DNA of 64,000 nt from Grimontia indica (GTDB taxonomy: Bacteria > Pseudomonadota > Gammaproteobacteria > Enterobacterales > Vibrionaceae): assembly GCF_000333895.2 (NCBI RefSeq), contig NZ_ANFM02000030.1, positions 1-64,000 on the forward strand. Direction: 5' to 3'. Of the stretch, positions 53,216 through 63,999 are shown piece after piece (position 1 is the stretch's first letter; each line of letters begins with the position of its first letter). Made by a program: the position numbers and the translations under genes. The notes beneath the pieces are model-generated. The model searched no databases and was not told the DNA's origin. It saw only the letters and a program-made list of their open reading frames with translations.

Positions 53216-54577
53216 TTATACGGTTTCTTCAATTGTCAGGTTGTTTACCCATTTGTTTCCAAACACACGCCTGATGGTGGGATACAACTTCACGATTTCT
53301 TCAGATGTCATCATCAAAAATACATAAGGTAGCGGTAATTCCAGCCACATCGCTGCGATGGCGGTCATTGGTACTGCCCACACCCACTGGCAAACCGCAT
53401 CCATGTTCATGCAGAATTTGGCATCACCACCTGCCCTGAGTACGCCCACAATCAAAGTAATATTGGTGTTTCTGACTAAGGCACTGATAGCGAGAACAGG
53501 GAAGCAAAGTGAAACCAATACCAGCACATCGTCATTCACCTGGGTATATAGAGACAAAATATAACTTTGCGCCATCAGAATAAGAGCCGATGCTGTCAGC
53601 CCTGTTAGCACAGCTGTTTTGAGTGCATACCTTGCGTATTTCTCGCTGGTCTCAAGCTTATTTGCACCAAGCGCATTACCCACAATAATCGCCGTTGCGC
53701 CCGACAAACCCGAGGCCACACATAAGGTAATGGCTTCAAGAGGAGAAATGATTGCCATTGCTGCCAGTTCATTTTCACCGATGCGCCCCATGATCAGTTG
53801 ATACGTGAAGATGCCACCACTCCATATGAGACTGCCAACAATCACAGGTGCAGTTACATTCACATATTTCTGGAACGTGGATTTTCTGAATCTGAAATCA
53901 GCGGGGCCGAGAATCAACACCTTGTTGTAGAAAATAATGACCAGTAGAGACATGAACACACGGAACAAACGGGCGATCACGGTACCCCATCCCGCTCCTG
54001 CTAACCCCATCGCGGGCAAACCAAAGTGACCGAAGATTAAGATGAAACTCAGTACAATATTCAGCGCGATTTCAATGAAGGACATGTAGAAGGTAGTTTG
54101 GGTTTTACCTAAAGCGCGCAGCGCGGCATCCATCGCAATTGAAGGGCCTGCGACCAGAAGTGCAATACTGATGATTTGAAGATATTCGGTTGCGAGCGCG
54201 GCTGTTTCACCTTCCACCTTAAACATGGCTGGCACCACTTCCGGTGATGTCCAACAGAACAGGAAAATCAAAAAAGACGCCAAAGACGCCACTAATGCGC
54301 CCAGTGCAAAGTTACGTCTCAATCCTTCTGCGTCATTGGCTCCCCAGTATTGGGCAAGTAGCACTCCCATGCCGGTGCCTGTTCCCCAAATGAAGATACC
54401 CGTAAACCAAAATACACGAGCGCCAATACCCGAAGCTGCCACTTCTTCGGTACCCAACTGGCTGACCATTAGGTTGTCGATGAAACCGCCACTGCTGAAT
54501 AACAAACTTTGTAGAGCAAGTGGCAAGCCCAGAACTAAAGCCCGTTTTAAGAAATAGGTGAAATTATCTTCTGACAT
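53216..54577 (-). CDS. MATE-family efflux transporter
   Basis: A 453-residue inner-membrane protein with 12 hydrophobic segments in two homologous halves, the fold of multidrug and toxin extrusion transporters that work by sodium or proton antiport. The N-terminal segment FIDNLMVSQLGTEEVAASGI and the middle GRIGENELAAMAIISPLEAI are the equivalent motifs of the two halves. The start at 54577 is preferred because AAAGGAGATGCG precedes it; a frame to 54613 is longer. It is a single gene. The substrate is unknown. Confidence 0.9.
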   Translation of the reverse strand: MSEDNFTYFLKRALVLGLPLALQSLLFSSGGFIDNLMVSQLGTEEVAASGIGARVFWFTGIFIWGTGTGMGVLLAQYWGANDAEGLRRNFALGALVASLASFLIFLFCWTSPEVVPAMFKVEGETAALATEYLQIISIALLVAGPSIAMDAALRALGKTQTTFYMSFIEIALNIVLSFILIFGHFGLPAMGLAGAGWGTVIARLFRVFMSLLVIIFYNKVLILGPADFRFRKSTFQKYVNVTAPVIVGSLIWSGGIFTYQLIMGRIGENELAAMAIISPLEAITLCVASGLSGATAIIVGNALGANKLETSEKYARYALKTAVLTGLTASALILMAQSYILSLYTQVNDDVLVLVSLCFPVLAISALVRNTNITLIVGVLRAGGDAKFCMNMDAVCQWVWAVPMTAIAAMWLELPLPYVFLMMTSEEIVKLYPTIRRVFGNKWVNNLTIEETV

Positions 54578-55080
54578 CGCATCTCCTTTTGCCGACTGAC
54601 ATGGCCGGAACACCCCGGCTTTTTTGCTTCGTTTTTTAATAAAGTTTTTTCTTTACTGTACAGAAGTTCGACAGTGGAAGGCGATGTAATCACCATGTAA
54701 TTTGTGCTGATTAGTTTCGACGAATATCATCAATATCGCGCGCATTAAGCATCAATCAGCGCCGAAATTCCGGGATACTCACGATTTCTTCGATTGACGC
54801 GCTCTCATTCAACTCAACTCATCAGCGCACCGAAAGTGTCAGACGCTGTGGAAGGCGTCTCACAATTGAACTATTTGTTTAATAACTGACAAATAACTCA
54901 ATGCCTTTCATTGACTAGCAAAAAAAGCAGTTTGTCAGTACGTGCCTTTCAAGGAGAGAAAACCGTATCTGTGCGCTTTAGGTTTGTTAGCCTTAGTCAG
55001 TAGCGACTGGAGTGATACGCACGTTCAAGCATGCGTCGCTTTGTGCGACTTATATTAATGCCATTTAGCGGGAGGCTAAG
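54578..55080. other. Intergenic region between the MATE gene and the first chemoreceptor
   Basis: 503 bp between divergent genes, no supported frame. A small hairpin GTCGC-TTTGT-GCGAC is near 55032-55046, and the chemoreceptor ribosome binding site GGGAGG is at 55070-55075. No clear sigma-28 promoter was identified. Confidence 0.4.
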
Positions 55081-57036
55081 ATGTTAGGCAAACTTAAGCT
55101 TGCACAGCAACTTACCGTATCTTTTGCAGCTGTCATCGCACTGCTGCTTGTTGTATCTGTCGTGGGTTATGGTGGTCTTTCTGAAGGCTTTAAGAATTTC
55201 ACCGATTACCGCGGCTTAGCGAGAAGTTCCAATGAAGCCAGCGAGGCACAGTCGGCACTACTCAGCGCCCGACTTGCAGCGTTAAAGTTCCTGAAGACCC
55301 AAGACCCAGCCCAAATCGGCAAGGTCGAGAAAGAACTGGCTCACATTGACGAAGTCATCGAAAAAATTCTTGTTAATGAAACTGACCAGAACCGCATCAA
55401 TGAGCTCAGCGAGTCCAAAAAACTGATGGCCACATACGGCGAAACTTTTGCTTTGGTGGTTAAAGACTTTGCAGACCGAAACGCGGTAGTCAGCCAAGAG
55501 TTAGATCCTAACGGCCTTAAGATGCGCCAGACGATGACAAAAATCATCGAGGACTCATCATCAGACGGTGAAGTTGATTCCCTGTTCTATGCAGCCCAAG
55601 CTCAAGAGAAGCTCCTACTGGGAAGACTTTTTGCCGCCAAGTTCCTGATCAGTAACTCTGATGACGATTTGAACCGTTCATTGACTGAACTTAACAATGT
55701 CGTCGCTCCCCTCAACAACCTCAAACGCCTGTTGGTTTCTTCCGCAGAGCGACAAATGGTGAACGAGTTTTCTGATGCACACCTTGGATACATTTCGGCA
55801 CTCCAGAAAACCGCAGAAATTATCAATGCGAGAAACGAGCGTATCTCGAACACCCTTGACGTGATTGGTCCGCAGGTGACGACCAATTTCAACGACTTTA
55901 AATCCTCCATTCGTGCCGCTCAGGATACCCTGGGGCCAGAGGCTCAGTCTGACAGCCAGTCTTCAGTTCAAACGGTGATTATCGTGTCTGCCGTTGCCGT
56001 CTTGGTGGGGGTTTTCCTGAGCATTGTGGTCACGCGTGCAATCCGGAGACCTATTGGCGGTGAGCCAAGACAGATTGAACAGCTTGCCCGTAACATTGCA
56101 ACCGGCGATCTGACCCAGTCTTTCGATAGCAAAGGTCAGCCGACAGGCATCTTTGCCGCCATGGGCGATATGAACAGCAACCTCAAAGAGATTGTCGGCC
56201 AGTTGTCCAGCTCAGTGAATACTCTGAACAATGCCTCCGGCACCTTGGTCAACGTCACTGAGGAAACAGCCAGAAATTCTGAGCTTCAGGCAGACCAACT
56301 CGGTCAAACCGCAACCGCGATGCATCAGTTAACCTCTACGGTGGATGACATCGCCCAAAATGCGCAGCGTGCGTCTGATGTGGCCAATGAAGCTGATCGT
56401 TACTCACAGGAAGGCCAGAGTGTGTTGGATGATACCCGCCAGAGTATCGAAAACCTTGTGGGTAACATTGGTGAAGTTAGTCAGATTATTGAGAACCTGG
56501 AAAACGAAACCAAAAACGTTGGCAGTATTCTGGATACTATCCGTGACATTGCAGAGCAGACTAACCTGCTGGCACTGAATGCCGCGATTGAGGCTGCCCG
56601 AGCCGGTGAACAAGGACGGGGCTTTGCGGTGGTTGCTGATGAGGTAAGAAGCCTCGCCAGCCGTACCCAACAGAGCACAGAAGAGATCCAGACGCTGATC
56701 ACCCGTTTGCAGAACGAATCTAAACGTTCGGTAGAATCCATGCGTAAAAGCGCATCTGAAGCGGAAGAGACATCGACAAAAGCAAACAAAACCCGCGATG
56801 CACTGGTTTCCATCACAGAGTCGGTATCGAACATCCGTGACATGAACCATCAAATCGCGGTCGCAGCAGAAGAGCAGAACACTGTGGTGACCAGCATTAA
56901 CCAAGCGGTCGAACAGTTGAATGAGCTGGGTAAGAGCACGGCATCCGGTGCAGACAAACTCTCGAAAGAAGCCCACGGACTTACTTCGATTACCAGCGGC
57001 GTAAACCAGATCGTGGGTAAATTCTCGATTGGTTAA
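55081..57036 (+). CDS. Methyl-accepting chemotaxis protein with HBM-type sensor (copy 1)
   Basis: A 651-residue chemoreceptor. Transmembrane helices lie at about 10-30 and 298-318. Between them is a large all-helical ligand domain of about 260 residues that fits the helical bimodular (HBM) type; the family member McpS of Pseudomonas senses TCA-cycle acids. A HAMP-like linker starts with RRPIGGEP. The signalling tip [20 protein letters not shown] is intact. No CheR-binding pentapeptide ends the protein. It is the first of a tandem pair. Confidence 0.92.
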   Translation: MLGKLKLAQQLTVSFAAVIALLLVVSVVGYGGLSEGFKNFTDYRGLARSSNEASEAQSALLSARLAALKFLKTQDPAQIGKVEKELAHIDEVIEKILVNETDQNRINELSESKKLMATYGETFALVVKDFADRNAVVSQELDPNGLKMRQTMTKIIEDSSSDGEVDSLFYAAQAQEKLLLGRLFAAKFLISNSDDDLNRSLTELNNVVAPLNNLKRLLVSSAERQMVNEFSDAHLGYISALQKTAEIINARNERISNTLDVIGPQVTTNFNDFKSSIRAAQDTLGPEAQSDSQSSVQTVIIVSAVAVLVGVFLSIVVTRAIRRPIGGEPRQIEQLARNIATGDLTQSFDSKGQPTGIFAAMGDMNSNLKEIVGQLSSSVNTLNNASGTLVNVTEETARNSELQADQLGQTATAMHQLTSTVDDIAQNAQRASDVANEADRYSQEGQSVLDDTRQSIENLVGNIGEVSQIIENLENETKNVGSILDTIRDIAEQTNLLALNAAIEAARAGEQGRGFAVVADEVRSLASRTQQSTEEIQTLITRLQNESKRSVESMRKSASEAEETSTKANKTRDALVSITESVSNIRDMNHQIAVAAEEQNTVVTSINQAVEQLNELGKSTASGADKLSKEAHGLTSITSGVNQIVGKFSIG

Positions 57037-57379
57037 CCCATCGCACTTCTTCTCCATGTAATGAATTAGCCCCCTCCTCCGGGGGCTATTTCATTGAGCA
57101 ATGCAAGCCTCTTCCGGTTATAAACTTCGGAATGTACTCCTCCACATCTCACCATGACTCCCATAACTGTAAAAAACCATAACCACGCGACTCGCATGTG
57201 AATCACTTATTGATTGATTGTTTCACTTTTGTTGGATTGAAGATTCGCTGCGCGTTATTGGTATTACGACCGAGTGTTAAGTCAGTAAGCCTTTTTTGCA
57301 TAACCCGGAATCAAGACCTTCTCACAAAAGCGGAAGCTCGCAATTCTTGCAGAGGTGCCAGCCAATTTAGGAGAGACCC
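57037..57379 (+). other. Spacer between the two chemoreceptor genes
   Basis: It holds a hairpin (AGCCCCC at 57069-57075 with GGGGGCT at 57081-57087) with a poor T tract as a possible terminator of copy 1, then about 270 bp that must contain the promoter of copy 2. The ribosome binding site AGGAGAGACCC precedes copy 2. No frame is convincing. Confidence 0.45.
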
Positions 57380-59332
57380 ATGCTAGGCAAAATTACACTT
57401 GCGAAGCAATTGACCCTGTCTTTCTCAGCCGTCCTTGCTTTGCTACTCGTAGTATCAGTCGTTGGCTACAATGGCTTGTCAAATAGTTACACGAATACCC
57501 GCCAGTATCATGCATTAGCGATAAACTCTAACCATGCAGCGGAAGCTCAGTCTGCCCTACTCTATGCCCGTGTTGTCGCTCAAAGATTTTTTAAAACGCA
57601 AAACCCGGAAGATGCTACCTTGGTCGGGGAAAAGCTGACTAAGGTGGAAAAAAAGATAGCCTTCATCCTAGCAAATGAGACCGATTCAGAGCGCAAGGCT
57701 TGGCTAGAAGAGTCACGGACCTTGCTGGAAGAATACGCACAAACTTTTGCGTTAGTGGTACAAGATTTTCAGGACATGAATAATGTCGTCAAGCAACGCC
57801 TAGACCCCAATGGCCTGAGTATGTACCAGACCACCAAACAGATCATGACAAATGCCAAAGCCATCGGTGATGTAGAGGTCATTTTCTTCGCTTCTGAAGT
57901 TCAGGAAAAACTGCTCTTGGGACGACTTTTCACCGCAAAATATCTCATCAGCTACTCCCCTCAAGACTTGAATACAGCACTGCTCGAGCTCAATGCAGCA
58001 CTCCAACCTTTTATTTCGCTAGAAGGCATTTTGGCGGGACAGGAGGACGAACTTTTAAACGCTTTTGCTGATGCCCATATGGACTATATTGTTGCACTAC
58101 AAGACATCGCAAAAATCGTAAAAGAAGGCACGAACCGCGTCTTTAAAGTCATTGATGTTGTAGGGCCACAAGTCACCGGAAATCTCACTAACTACAAAAT
58201 GTCGTCGCTCGAGTCTCAGAGTGTTTTAGGCGAACAAACAATAGAAAAAAGTGGCAATGCTTTAACAGCGGTGTTTGTTGTTTCTGGTATCGCCATCTTT
58301 GTTGGCATATTACTCAGCATTTTTATGACTAAAACCATCCGTAGACCTATTGGTGGCGAGCCCAGAAAAATTGAGGCCATGGCACGGGAAATTGCTGAGG
58401 GTATACTCAAGAAAGAACTCTCACCAGAGAAAAAGGTGACGGGTATATACGCAGCAATGCGGGAAATGACTGTGAACCTTAGGGATATCATTAAGCAACT
58501 CTCTCAATCAATGAAATCCCTGAATGTCGCGTCAACCACACTGGTAGAGGTCACCGATGAAACGGCTCGAAACTCAGAGTCACAGGCTGAACAACTCAAT
58601 CAGACCGCAACTGCGATAAATGAACTTTCCAGTACGGTGAAGGATATCGCGCAGAATGCACAGTATGCTTCTGATCTTTCCAATCAAGCTGACAATGCTG
58701 CCCATGAAGGCCAATCCACGTTGGAGGCAACGCAAAACAGCATTGAAAATCTCGTGGGTAACATTGGCGAAGTAAGCCAGGTGATCGCCAACCTTGAAGT
58801 TGAAACGAATAATGTGGGCTGCATTTTAGATACCATCCGGGGAATCGCAGAGCAAACCAATCTACTCGCTCTCAATGCCGCTATTGAAGCTGCCCGGGCT
58901 GGTGAGCAAGGGCGTGGTTTTGCTGTCGTTGCTGACGAAGTGCGAAGCCTTGCCAGTCGCACTCAGCAAAGCACAGAAGAAATTCAGGAGCTGATTTCAC
59001 GACTACAAAGCGAGTCGAAGCGTTCTGTTGAATCGATGCAAGTGAGTGCAAACGAAGCTAACGCGACATATGAAAAAGCGAATAAGGCTCGTGATGCCCT
59101 CACCACCATCTCCAGCACAGTTGCCAGTATCAGAGACATGAACCACCAGATTGCGGTCGCTGCCGAAGAGCAAAATACTGTCGTAACAAACATTAATCTG
59201 TCCGTAGAACATTTAAATGACTTGGGTAAGAGCACAGCTTCGGGCGCTGAGAAACTATCAAAAGAAGCGCATGGCCTCACCGCAATCACCGATAACGTCA
59301 ATCAGATCGTTGGGCGGTTTTCTATCCAATAA
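57380..59332 (+). CDS. Methyl-accepting chemotaxis protein with HBM-type sensor (copy 2)
   Basis: A 650-residue paralog of the preceding receptor with the same layout: transmembrane helices near 10-30 and 298-318, an HBM-like helical sensor, RRPIGGEP linker and the intact signalling tip. The cytoplasmic half is nearly the same as in copy 1, whereas the sensor is clearly diverged, which suggests different ligands after tandem duplication. It ends at a strong terminator. Confidence 0.92.
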   Translation: MLGKITLAKQLTLSFSAVLALLLVVSVVGYNGLSNSYTNTRQYHALAINSNHAAEAQSALLYARVVAQRFFKTQNPEDATLVGEKLTKVEKKIAFILANETDSERKAWLEESRTLLEEYAQTFALVVQDFQDMNNVVKQRLDPNGLSMYQTTKQIMTNAKAIGDVEVIFFASEVQEKLLLGRLFTAKYLISYSPQDLNTALLELNAALQPFISLEGILAGQEDELLNAFADAHMDYIVALQDIAKIVKEGTNRVFKVIDVVGPQVTGNLTNYKMSSLESQSVLGEQTIEKSGNALTAVFVVSGIAIFVGILLSIFMTKTIRRPIGGEPRKIEAMAREIAEGILKKELSPEKKVTGIYAAMREMTVNLRDIIKQLSQSMKSLNVASTTLVEVTDETARNSESQAEQLNQTATAINELSSTVKDIAQNAQYASDLSNQADNAAHEGQSTLEATQNSIENLVGNIGEVSQVIANLEVETNNVGCILDTIRGIAEQTNLLALNAAIEAARAGEQGRGFAVVADEVRSLASRTQQSTEEIQELISRLQSESKRSVESMQVSANEANATYEKANKARDALTTISSTVASIRDMNHQIAVAAEEQNTVVTNINLSVEHLNDLGKSTASGAEKLSKEAHGLTAITDNVNQIVGRFSIQ

Positions 59333-59345
59333 TTCCACAGATGGC

Positions 59346-59372
59346 AAAAACGCGCTATTTCAGCGCGTTTTT
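59346..59372. terminator. Terminator between the chemoreceptor and YgjP-like genes
   Basis: AAAAACGCGCT (59346-59356) pairs with AGCGCGTTTTT (59362-59372). The hairpin is bidirectional and overlaps the stop of the minus-strand gene. Confidence 0.9.
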
Positions 59373-59864
59373 CTGGCTTTCCATATGAATCAGATACAAG
59401 CGCGCATCAAATTCCAACTGGTGATAATCCGGCTCCATATGGCAACAAAGCTGATAGAAGGCTTTATTGTGGTCTTTCTCTTTCAAGTGCGCCAGTTCGT
59501 GAACCACCAGCATTCGAAGGAAAGGCTCCGGCGCGTCCTTGAACATCGACGCTATGCGGATTTCATTCTTGGCCTTTAGCTTTCCGCCATGAGCGCGTGA
59601 CACAAAGCTGTGAAGCCCAAGCGCATTGTTCACCACATGGATTTTGCCATCATAGGCCACTTTACTGATCGGCGAAGACTTCTTCAGGTATTGGTTCTTT
59701 ATCTCCTGCACATAATCGTAAAGCGCTTTTTCAGACTTGATGTCGTGTTTGTGTGGGTAGCGCTGTTCCAGCCACGCGCCGAGTTTGCCGGTTTCAATCA
59801 AACGGGAAACTTGCTCAATAAGGTTTTCAGGGTAACCACCCAAATAACGGAGTGCAGGGTTCAT
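59355..59864 (-). CDS. YgjP-like (DUF45/M48-type) metallopeptidase
   Basis: A 169-residue cytosolic protein with the zinc motif HELAH (122-126), a nearby His132 and the following CCHMEPDY, as in YgjP/WLM-type metallopeptidases. These small proteins are related to SprT-like proteases; the substrate is unknown, with roles suggested in protein turnover. The stop lies inside the bidirectional terminator of the chemoreceptor. It is a single gene. Confidence 0.82.
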   Translation of the reverse strand: MNPALRYLGGYPENLIEQVSRLIETGKLGAWLEQRYPHKHDIKSEKALYDYVQEIKNQYLKKSSPISKVAYDGKIHVVNNALGLHSFVSRAHGGKLKAKNEIRIASMFKDAPEPFLRMLVVHELAHLKEKDHNKAFYQLCCHMEPDYHQLEFDARLYLIHMESQKNALK

Positions 59865-59915
59865 GCTTTATAGGGTCTGTTGACTTTTGGGAACTGGGCA
59901 GAGTTTACACCGATA

Positions 59916-60968
59916 TCAAGTGCGCGTCTTTTGCGTTGAACCGCGCACCACCGCTTCACACGGTAAGGTAATGGACTGTGGCGGTAAATGTGGATCAGCG
60001 ATGTGCTCGAACAAGGCATCAATGGTACTTTGAATCATCTGCTCGTTCGGCTGACGAATCGTGGAAAGGTTGTAGGAGCGACTTTTCGCAAGGCGAATAT
60101 CATCGACGCCGACAACACCAATATCTTCAGGCACACTCAGGCCAAGCTCATAACGCAGTGCATCCATACCACCACAGGCCATGATGTCATCGGCATAAAA
60201 CAACGCGTCTGGCTTTTCTGTGTGCTGGAAAATACGCAAGGTGGCATCGTAGCCAGCGTCGTAGCTGAACTCTCCACCCTCAACGACTTGCCACTGATTG
60301 CAGCCGCGCTCCATCAGGCGACTAATAAATCCGCGTTGGCGGTCAATCGTCGCTGATGTACCAATCGGTCCTGCCACAAAAGCCGGTTTGGTATAGCCAG
60401 CATCGAGCAGCATATCTGCCGCCATATTTCCTGCCAGCACATTGTCACAACTCACTACAGTGACACTGTTTTCACTGGAGTCGCGACCAAAGATAACTGC
60501 CGGTGTATTCTGGGAGTGGCACGCATCAACAAGCTCTTGCGGTAGTGATGCCGACGTGATGATTAGGCCATCAACGTTGTATTCCATCACCAGCTCGACG
60601 GCTTCCTGAATATCCATCTCACCATCGACGTGGATAAGAAGGCTATGGCAGTTACGCTTTTGGATTTCAGTGGTAAAGCGGGAAAGAATGGGCAGATAAA
60701 ACGGGTTGTTGAAGTCGGTCATCAGAATGCCGACAAGACTAGAGCGGGATTTAATCCCCCTCGCCAAACGGTTCGGTTTGTAGTTTAACGACGCTGCCGC
60801 TTTAAAGACTTTTTCGCGCAGTGGTCTGGAAATACTCGCATCAGGATTAAACGCGCGGGAGACCGCAGAGACAGAAACGCCTGCCGCTTCAGCCACTTCA
60901 ACGACAGTGACTTTACGTTTTTTCTGAATCTGTGTTGCTGCAACGGCAACGTTGGTTTCTTTCGTCAT
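59916..60968 (-). CDS. LacI-family regulator of the adjacent ABC transporter
   Basis: A 350-residue LacI-type repressor. The HTH lies at about 20-42 (VTVVEVAEAAGVSVSAVSRAF), the hinge is at about 65-75 (LARGIKSRSS), and the C-terminal ligand domain has FVAGPIGTSATIDRQRGF. It follows the ABC transporter genes on the same strand after a terminator, so it has its own transcript. A LacI-type palindrome lies about 70 bp before its start. It probably responds to the sugar or cyclitol that the transporter imports. Confidence 0.9.
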   Translation of the reverse strand: MTKETNVAVAATQIQKKRKVTVVEVAEAAGVSVSAVSRAFNPDASISRPLREKVFKAAASLNYKPNRLARGIKSRSSLVGILMTDFNNPFYLPILSRFTTEIQKRNCHSLLIHVDGEMDIQEAVELVMEYNVDGLIITSASLPQELVDACHSQNTPAVIFGRDSSENSVTVVSCDNVLAGNMAADMLLDAGYTKPAFVAGPIGTSATIDRQRGFISRLMERGCNQWQVVEGGEFSYDAGYDATLRIFQHTEKPDALFYADDIMACGGMDALRYELGLSVPEDIGVVGVDDIRLAKSRSYNLSTIRQPNEQMIQSTIDALFEHIADPHLPPQSITLPCEAVVRGSTQKTRT

Positions 60969-61037
60969 ACGCTTTCCTGCTTACAATGTCGTTCCTTCGC
61001 CCTCAGGTATATAGCCCCAGGCGCAACACCATAATAA

Positions 61038-61051
61038 TGAAAATGTTTTCA
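61038..61051. promoter_or_regulatory. LacI-type operator candidate
   Basis: TGAAAATGTTTTCA has perfect TGAAAA / TTTTCA arms and differs by one base from the common LacI-family form with central CG. It is placed about 70 bp before the regulator start, as expected for autoregulation. Confidence 0.55.
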
Positions 61052-61145
61052 GCTGCACAAGCTGGGCCGACGCCTTTTCATTAGAAATGACTAAAAGTGC
61101 TGGTCAGGTTCAGACAATTTCAAGTGAAGAAAGTCTGAAAAGAGC

Positions 61146-61171
61146 GCGCCCGGCGGAGGGTTGCCGGGCGC
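61146..61171. terminator. Terminator of the ABC transporter operon
   Basis: GCGCCCGGC (61146-61154) pairs with GCCGGGCGC (61163-61171). A T-containing tail is found on both strands; it lies just past the stop of the binding-protein gene on the minus strand. Confidence 0.8.
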
Positions 61172-61180
61172 TTTTCATGG

Positions 61181-62149
61181 TTAGCGATATTCGCCAGCCA
61201 GTTTTTCTACCAACTCAACGTTCTCTTTAGTCACGAAACCTGGACCAGAGTTGATGTTGTTAGATGGAGAAATACCGTAACGGTTGTACAGAGTCAGCAC
61301 CATAACAGGCACATAACCTTGCAGGAATGGTTGCTGGTCGATACCCCACTGGATATGACCGTCTTTGATGCCCTGAGCAATTTCGCCGCTCAAGTCAAAC
61401 GTACCGAAGTAAATTTTGCCCAGCTGACGGCTCTTATCCAATGCACGGATAGTTGGGTGAGCAGATGTTGGACCCAGTGTCAGCACGGCTTCTGTATCTG
61501 GATTCGCACGCAGGTAAGCAGACACTTTCTTCTCGATGCCTGTTGGATCCTGACCCACATCGATCATCTGGCTGCCAAGCTCAACACCCAGAGCATCAGC
61601 AAAACCCTGACAGCGTTCTACAGAAGCTGGGTTGGTGATGTAGTGGTTAACACAGACAAAGCTTTTCACGCCGTCTTTTTTAGCACGTTTACCTGCGCCG
61701 TAACCCGCATCATATTCTGGTTGTCCAACGTGGAGAATTGCACCCACGTCTTCACTTTGCTGGTGAGTACCCGAGTTGATGGTGACAACAGGAATACCTT
61801 TTTTCTTCGCTTTTTCCAGTGGACCTTTCAGCACTTCATAGTCCGCGATGGTGGTGATAATACCGTCAGGATTGGACGCAACGGCCTGCTCGATGATGCG
61901 AGCCATATCAGCCAAGTCGCCGGTAGTAGGGTTACGGTATTCCACTTCTACATTGAGCTGTTCGCCCGCTGTACCAATCGCATTCTTGATGGTGTTCCAC
62001 CAAGAATCTGAGTCCGGTGCGTGGCTGATCAGGACAAAGCGCTCACCATCGGCGAGTGCAGTACCTGGCAGCATTGCGGCCAAACTGGCTGCCATTGCTA
62101 ACACAAGGACGGACGCTCTCTTTGCTACAGATTTAAGTAGGGTATTCAT
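61181..62149 (-). CDS. Sugar/cyclitol ABC transporter substrate-binding protein
   Basis: A 322-residue periplasmic binding protein of the ribose/xylose type (Peripla_BP_4). Residues 1-33 form a Sec signal peptide ending ALA-DG. The mature part starts ERFVLISHAPDSDSWWNTIK, with GIITTIADYEVLKGPLEKAK and FDLSGEIAQGIKDGHIQWGI further on. The start at 62149 follows GGAGACACCGG; a longer frame reaches 62209. It is the last gene of the permease-ATPase-binding protein operon. The ligand may be inositol, given the inositol genes nearby, or fructose/ribose-type sugars. Confidence 0.9.
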   Translation of the reverse strand: MNTLLKSVAKRASVLVLAMAASLAAMLPGTALADGERFVLISHAPDSDSWWNTIKNAIGTAGEQLNVEVEYRNPTTGDLADMARIIEQAVASNPDGIITTIADYEVLKGPLEKAKKKGIPVVTINSGTHQQSEDVGAILHVGQPEYDAGYGAGKRAKKDGVKSFVCVNHYITNPASVERCQGFADALGVELGSQMIDVGQDPTGIEKKVSAYLRANPDTEAVLTLGPTSAHPTIRALDKSRQLGKIYFGTFDLSGEIAQGIKDGHIQWGIDQQPFLQGYVPVMVLTLYNRYGISPSNNINSGPGFVTKENVELVEKLAGEYR

Positions 62150-62200
62150 CCGGTGTCTCCAAGTTATATTATTTATTGTATCCATAGGGCGAGCTGTACA

Positions 62201-62235
62201 GCTGCCCACCCGGTTACAGCTAAGGGTTGGGCAGC
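62201..62235 (-). promoter_or_regulatory. Intercistronic hairpin before the binding-protein gene
   Basis: GCTGCCCA (62201-62208) and TGGGCAGC (62228-62235) form an 8-bp perfect stem in the 123-bp gap between the ATPase and binding-protein genes. Such hairpins often stabilise the message of the highly needed binding protein. Confidence 0.5.
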
Positions 62236-62272
62236 GAACTGCCCCGTCACGTTAACTCTTCTTACTAAAAGC

Positions 62273-63085
62273 CTAATTCGCCGTGGCAGCATCTGCCCGC
62301 TGGAATTCAGCCAATTCTGCTTCGAGTGATTCCAGCTCTTGTCCACCAGCCATCATCTCGAGGATTTCTTCACGGGTAACATCTTTCTTCAACCAAGTAC
62401 CCAGACTCTTACCGCGGTTCAGCAGCGTGAAACGGTCAGCGATGGGGTAAGCATGGTGAACATTGTGTGTAATCAGGATCACGGCAAGGCCTTTGCCGCG
62501 CGCCCTTGCAACGACTTTGAGCACGTTAGCAGACTGCTTTACGCCCAGTGCTGCGGTTGGCTCATCGAGGATCAGCACTTTCGCACCGAAGTGAATTGCA
62601 CGCGCAATCGCCAGACACTGACGCTCACCGCCCGACATTGTGCCAATCGGGTGCTCAGGGTCACGCACGTCGATACCCATGTCCTTCATACCTGCCTTGG
62701 CAATTTCGTTGGCATTTTTGGTATCGAACACTTCAAAGGGACCGATTTTTTTGGTGAGCTCGCGACCCATGAAGAAGTTACGGGTAACACTCATTAAAGG
62801 AACCAGCGCAAGGTCTTGATAAACAGTTGCAATACCCGCATCAAGCGCATCACGCGGTGATTCAAAGGTGGTAGGCTTACCGTTCATCAGAAACTCACCT
62901 TCTGACGGTTTGTGCACCCCTGCCAGGGTTTTAATCAGGGTAGATTTACCTGCACCGTTGTCACCCAACAGACAGTGCACCTCACCCATCTTCACCTGCA
63001 TATCGATATCTTTCAGGGCAATCACCGAACCGAAGTAACGGCTTACCTTTTTCAGTTCGAGGATAAAATTATCGTTCTCTGCCAT
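62273..63085 (-). CDS. Sugar/cyclitol ABC transporter ATP-binding protein
   Basis: A 270-residue ATPase with one nucleotide-binding domain, like FrcA, in contrast to the double-domain RbsA type. Walker A is GDNGAGKST near 38-46, the signature motif is SGGERQ, and Walker B is [12 protein letters not shown] near 165-176. The H-loop histidine is in [10 protein letters not shown]. It energises uptake through the adjacent permease and lies 35 bp downstream of it. Confidence 0.93.
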   Translation of the reverse strand: MAENDNFILELKKVSRYFGSVIALKDIDMQVKMGEVHCLLGDNGAGKSTLIKTLAGVHKPSEGEFLMNGKPTTFESPRDALDAGIATVYQDLALVPLMSVTRNFFMGRELTKKIGPFEVFDTKNANEIAKAGMKDMGIDVRDPEHPIGTMSGGERQCLAIARAIHFGAKVLILDEPTAALGVKQSANVLKVVARARGKGLAVILITHNVHHAYPIADRFTLLNRGKSLGTWLKKDVTREEILEMMAGGQELESLEAELAEFQRADAATAN

Positions 63086-63120
63086 TGTCTTTCTCCTGAA
63101 TTCCGTTTCCTGATCCGCGT

Positions 63121-63999
63121 TTAGCGGGCGCTCGTGACTTTCTTGCGGATGAAGTTGTTAAACAGCACCGCGATAAGAAGCATCACGCCGAGGAATACGC
63201 GGAACCAGTCAGAATCCACGCCTGTAAAGAAGATACCCATCTGCACCACACCGAAAATCAATGCGCCGAAGAAAGCCCCAATGACTGAGCCATAACCGCC
63301 AGTCAGCAGTGCACCTCCGATAACCGCCGCGATAATGGCTTCGAATTCTTTCAAGAGACCACGGTCAGCCGCTGCGGAGCCAAACTCCAATACCTGACAA
63401 GCGGCGAACACCGTTGCGCAGAATGCGGTGAACATGAACAGCAGGATTTTCACGCGGTCAGTCGGTACACCCACATTTTTCGCCGCGTTGGCATCACCAC
63501 CAGAAGCGAAAATCCAGTTACCGAAACGGGTGCGCAGCAGCACGAAGGAACACACAGCGGTCAGCAAGAACCACCACACCACGACCATTGGGATGCCAGT
63601 GACTACTGGCGTACCGTCAGAGTAGGTTTCAATCCAACCGGCGCTACCAAGCCAGTTAAATAGCCCTGTCCCTATCTCGCCGCCAAACATGGCAGCCAGC
63701 CAATCACCTTCTGCCAGATTACCTACGCCAGAAATGATAGTTTTATTGGTCAACGCAATAGACAGTGCGATTGTCAGACCACGCAGAATGAAGAGGAAAG
63801 CGAGGGAAACAATGAAAGACGGTAGCCCGGTACGAACCACGATGTAGCCATTGATAAAGCCCACGGCCATCGCGCCAACAAAGGCAAATAGGATTGCAGC
63901 CCAGACTGGCCAACCCCAATATACGGCAGGGATAGCAATCATCATCCCGGCAAAGCCAATCATTGAGCCGATGGAAAGGTCGAATTCGCCGGCGATCAT
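63121..63999 (-). CDS. Sugar/cyclitol ABC transporter permease (5' end outside window)
   Basis: A 292-residue readable portion of an inner-membrane permease of the ribose/fructose type. It contains the typical [16 protein letters not shown] near the visible start and [20 protein letters not shown] towards the end. At least eight hydrophobic segments are visible. The gene runs off the right edge: the ATG at 63999 is internal, since full-length relatives have about 40-60 more residues. The operon promoter lies beyond the window. Confidence 0.9.
   Translation of the reverse strand: MIAGEFDLSIGSMIGFAGMMIAIPAVYWGWPVWAAILFAFVGAMAVGFINGYIVVRTGLPSFIVSLAFLFILRGLTIALSIALTNKTIISGVGNLAEGDWLAAMFGGEIGTGLFNWLGSAGWIETYSDGTPVVTGIPMVVVWWFLLTAVCSFVLLRTRFGNWIFASGGDANAAKNVGVPTDRVKILLFMFTAFCATVFAACQVLEFGSAAADRGLLKEFEAIIAAVIGGALLTGGYGSVIGAFFGALIFGVVQMGIFFTGVDSDWFRVFLGVMLLIAVLFNNFIRKKVTSAR

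Noticed and set aside
54578-55080. Flagellar (sigma-28) promoter for the chemoreceptor
   Set aside because: No match to TAAA-N15-GCCGATAA was found that was better than chance.
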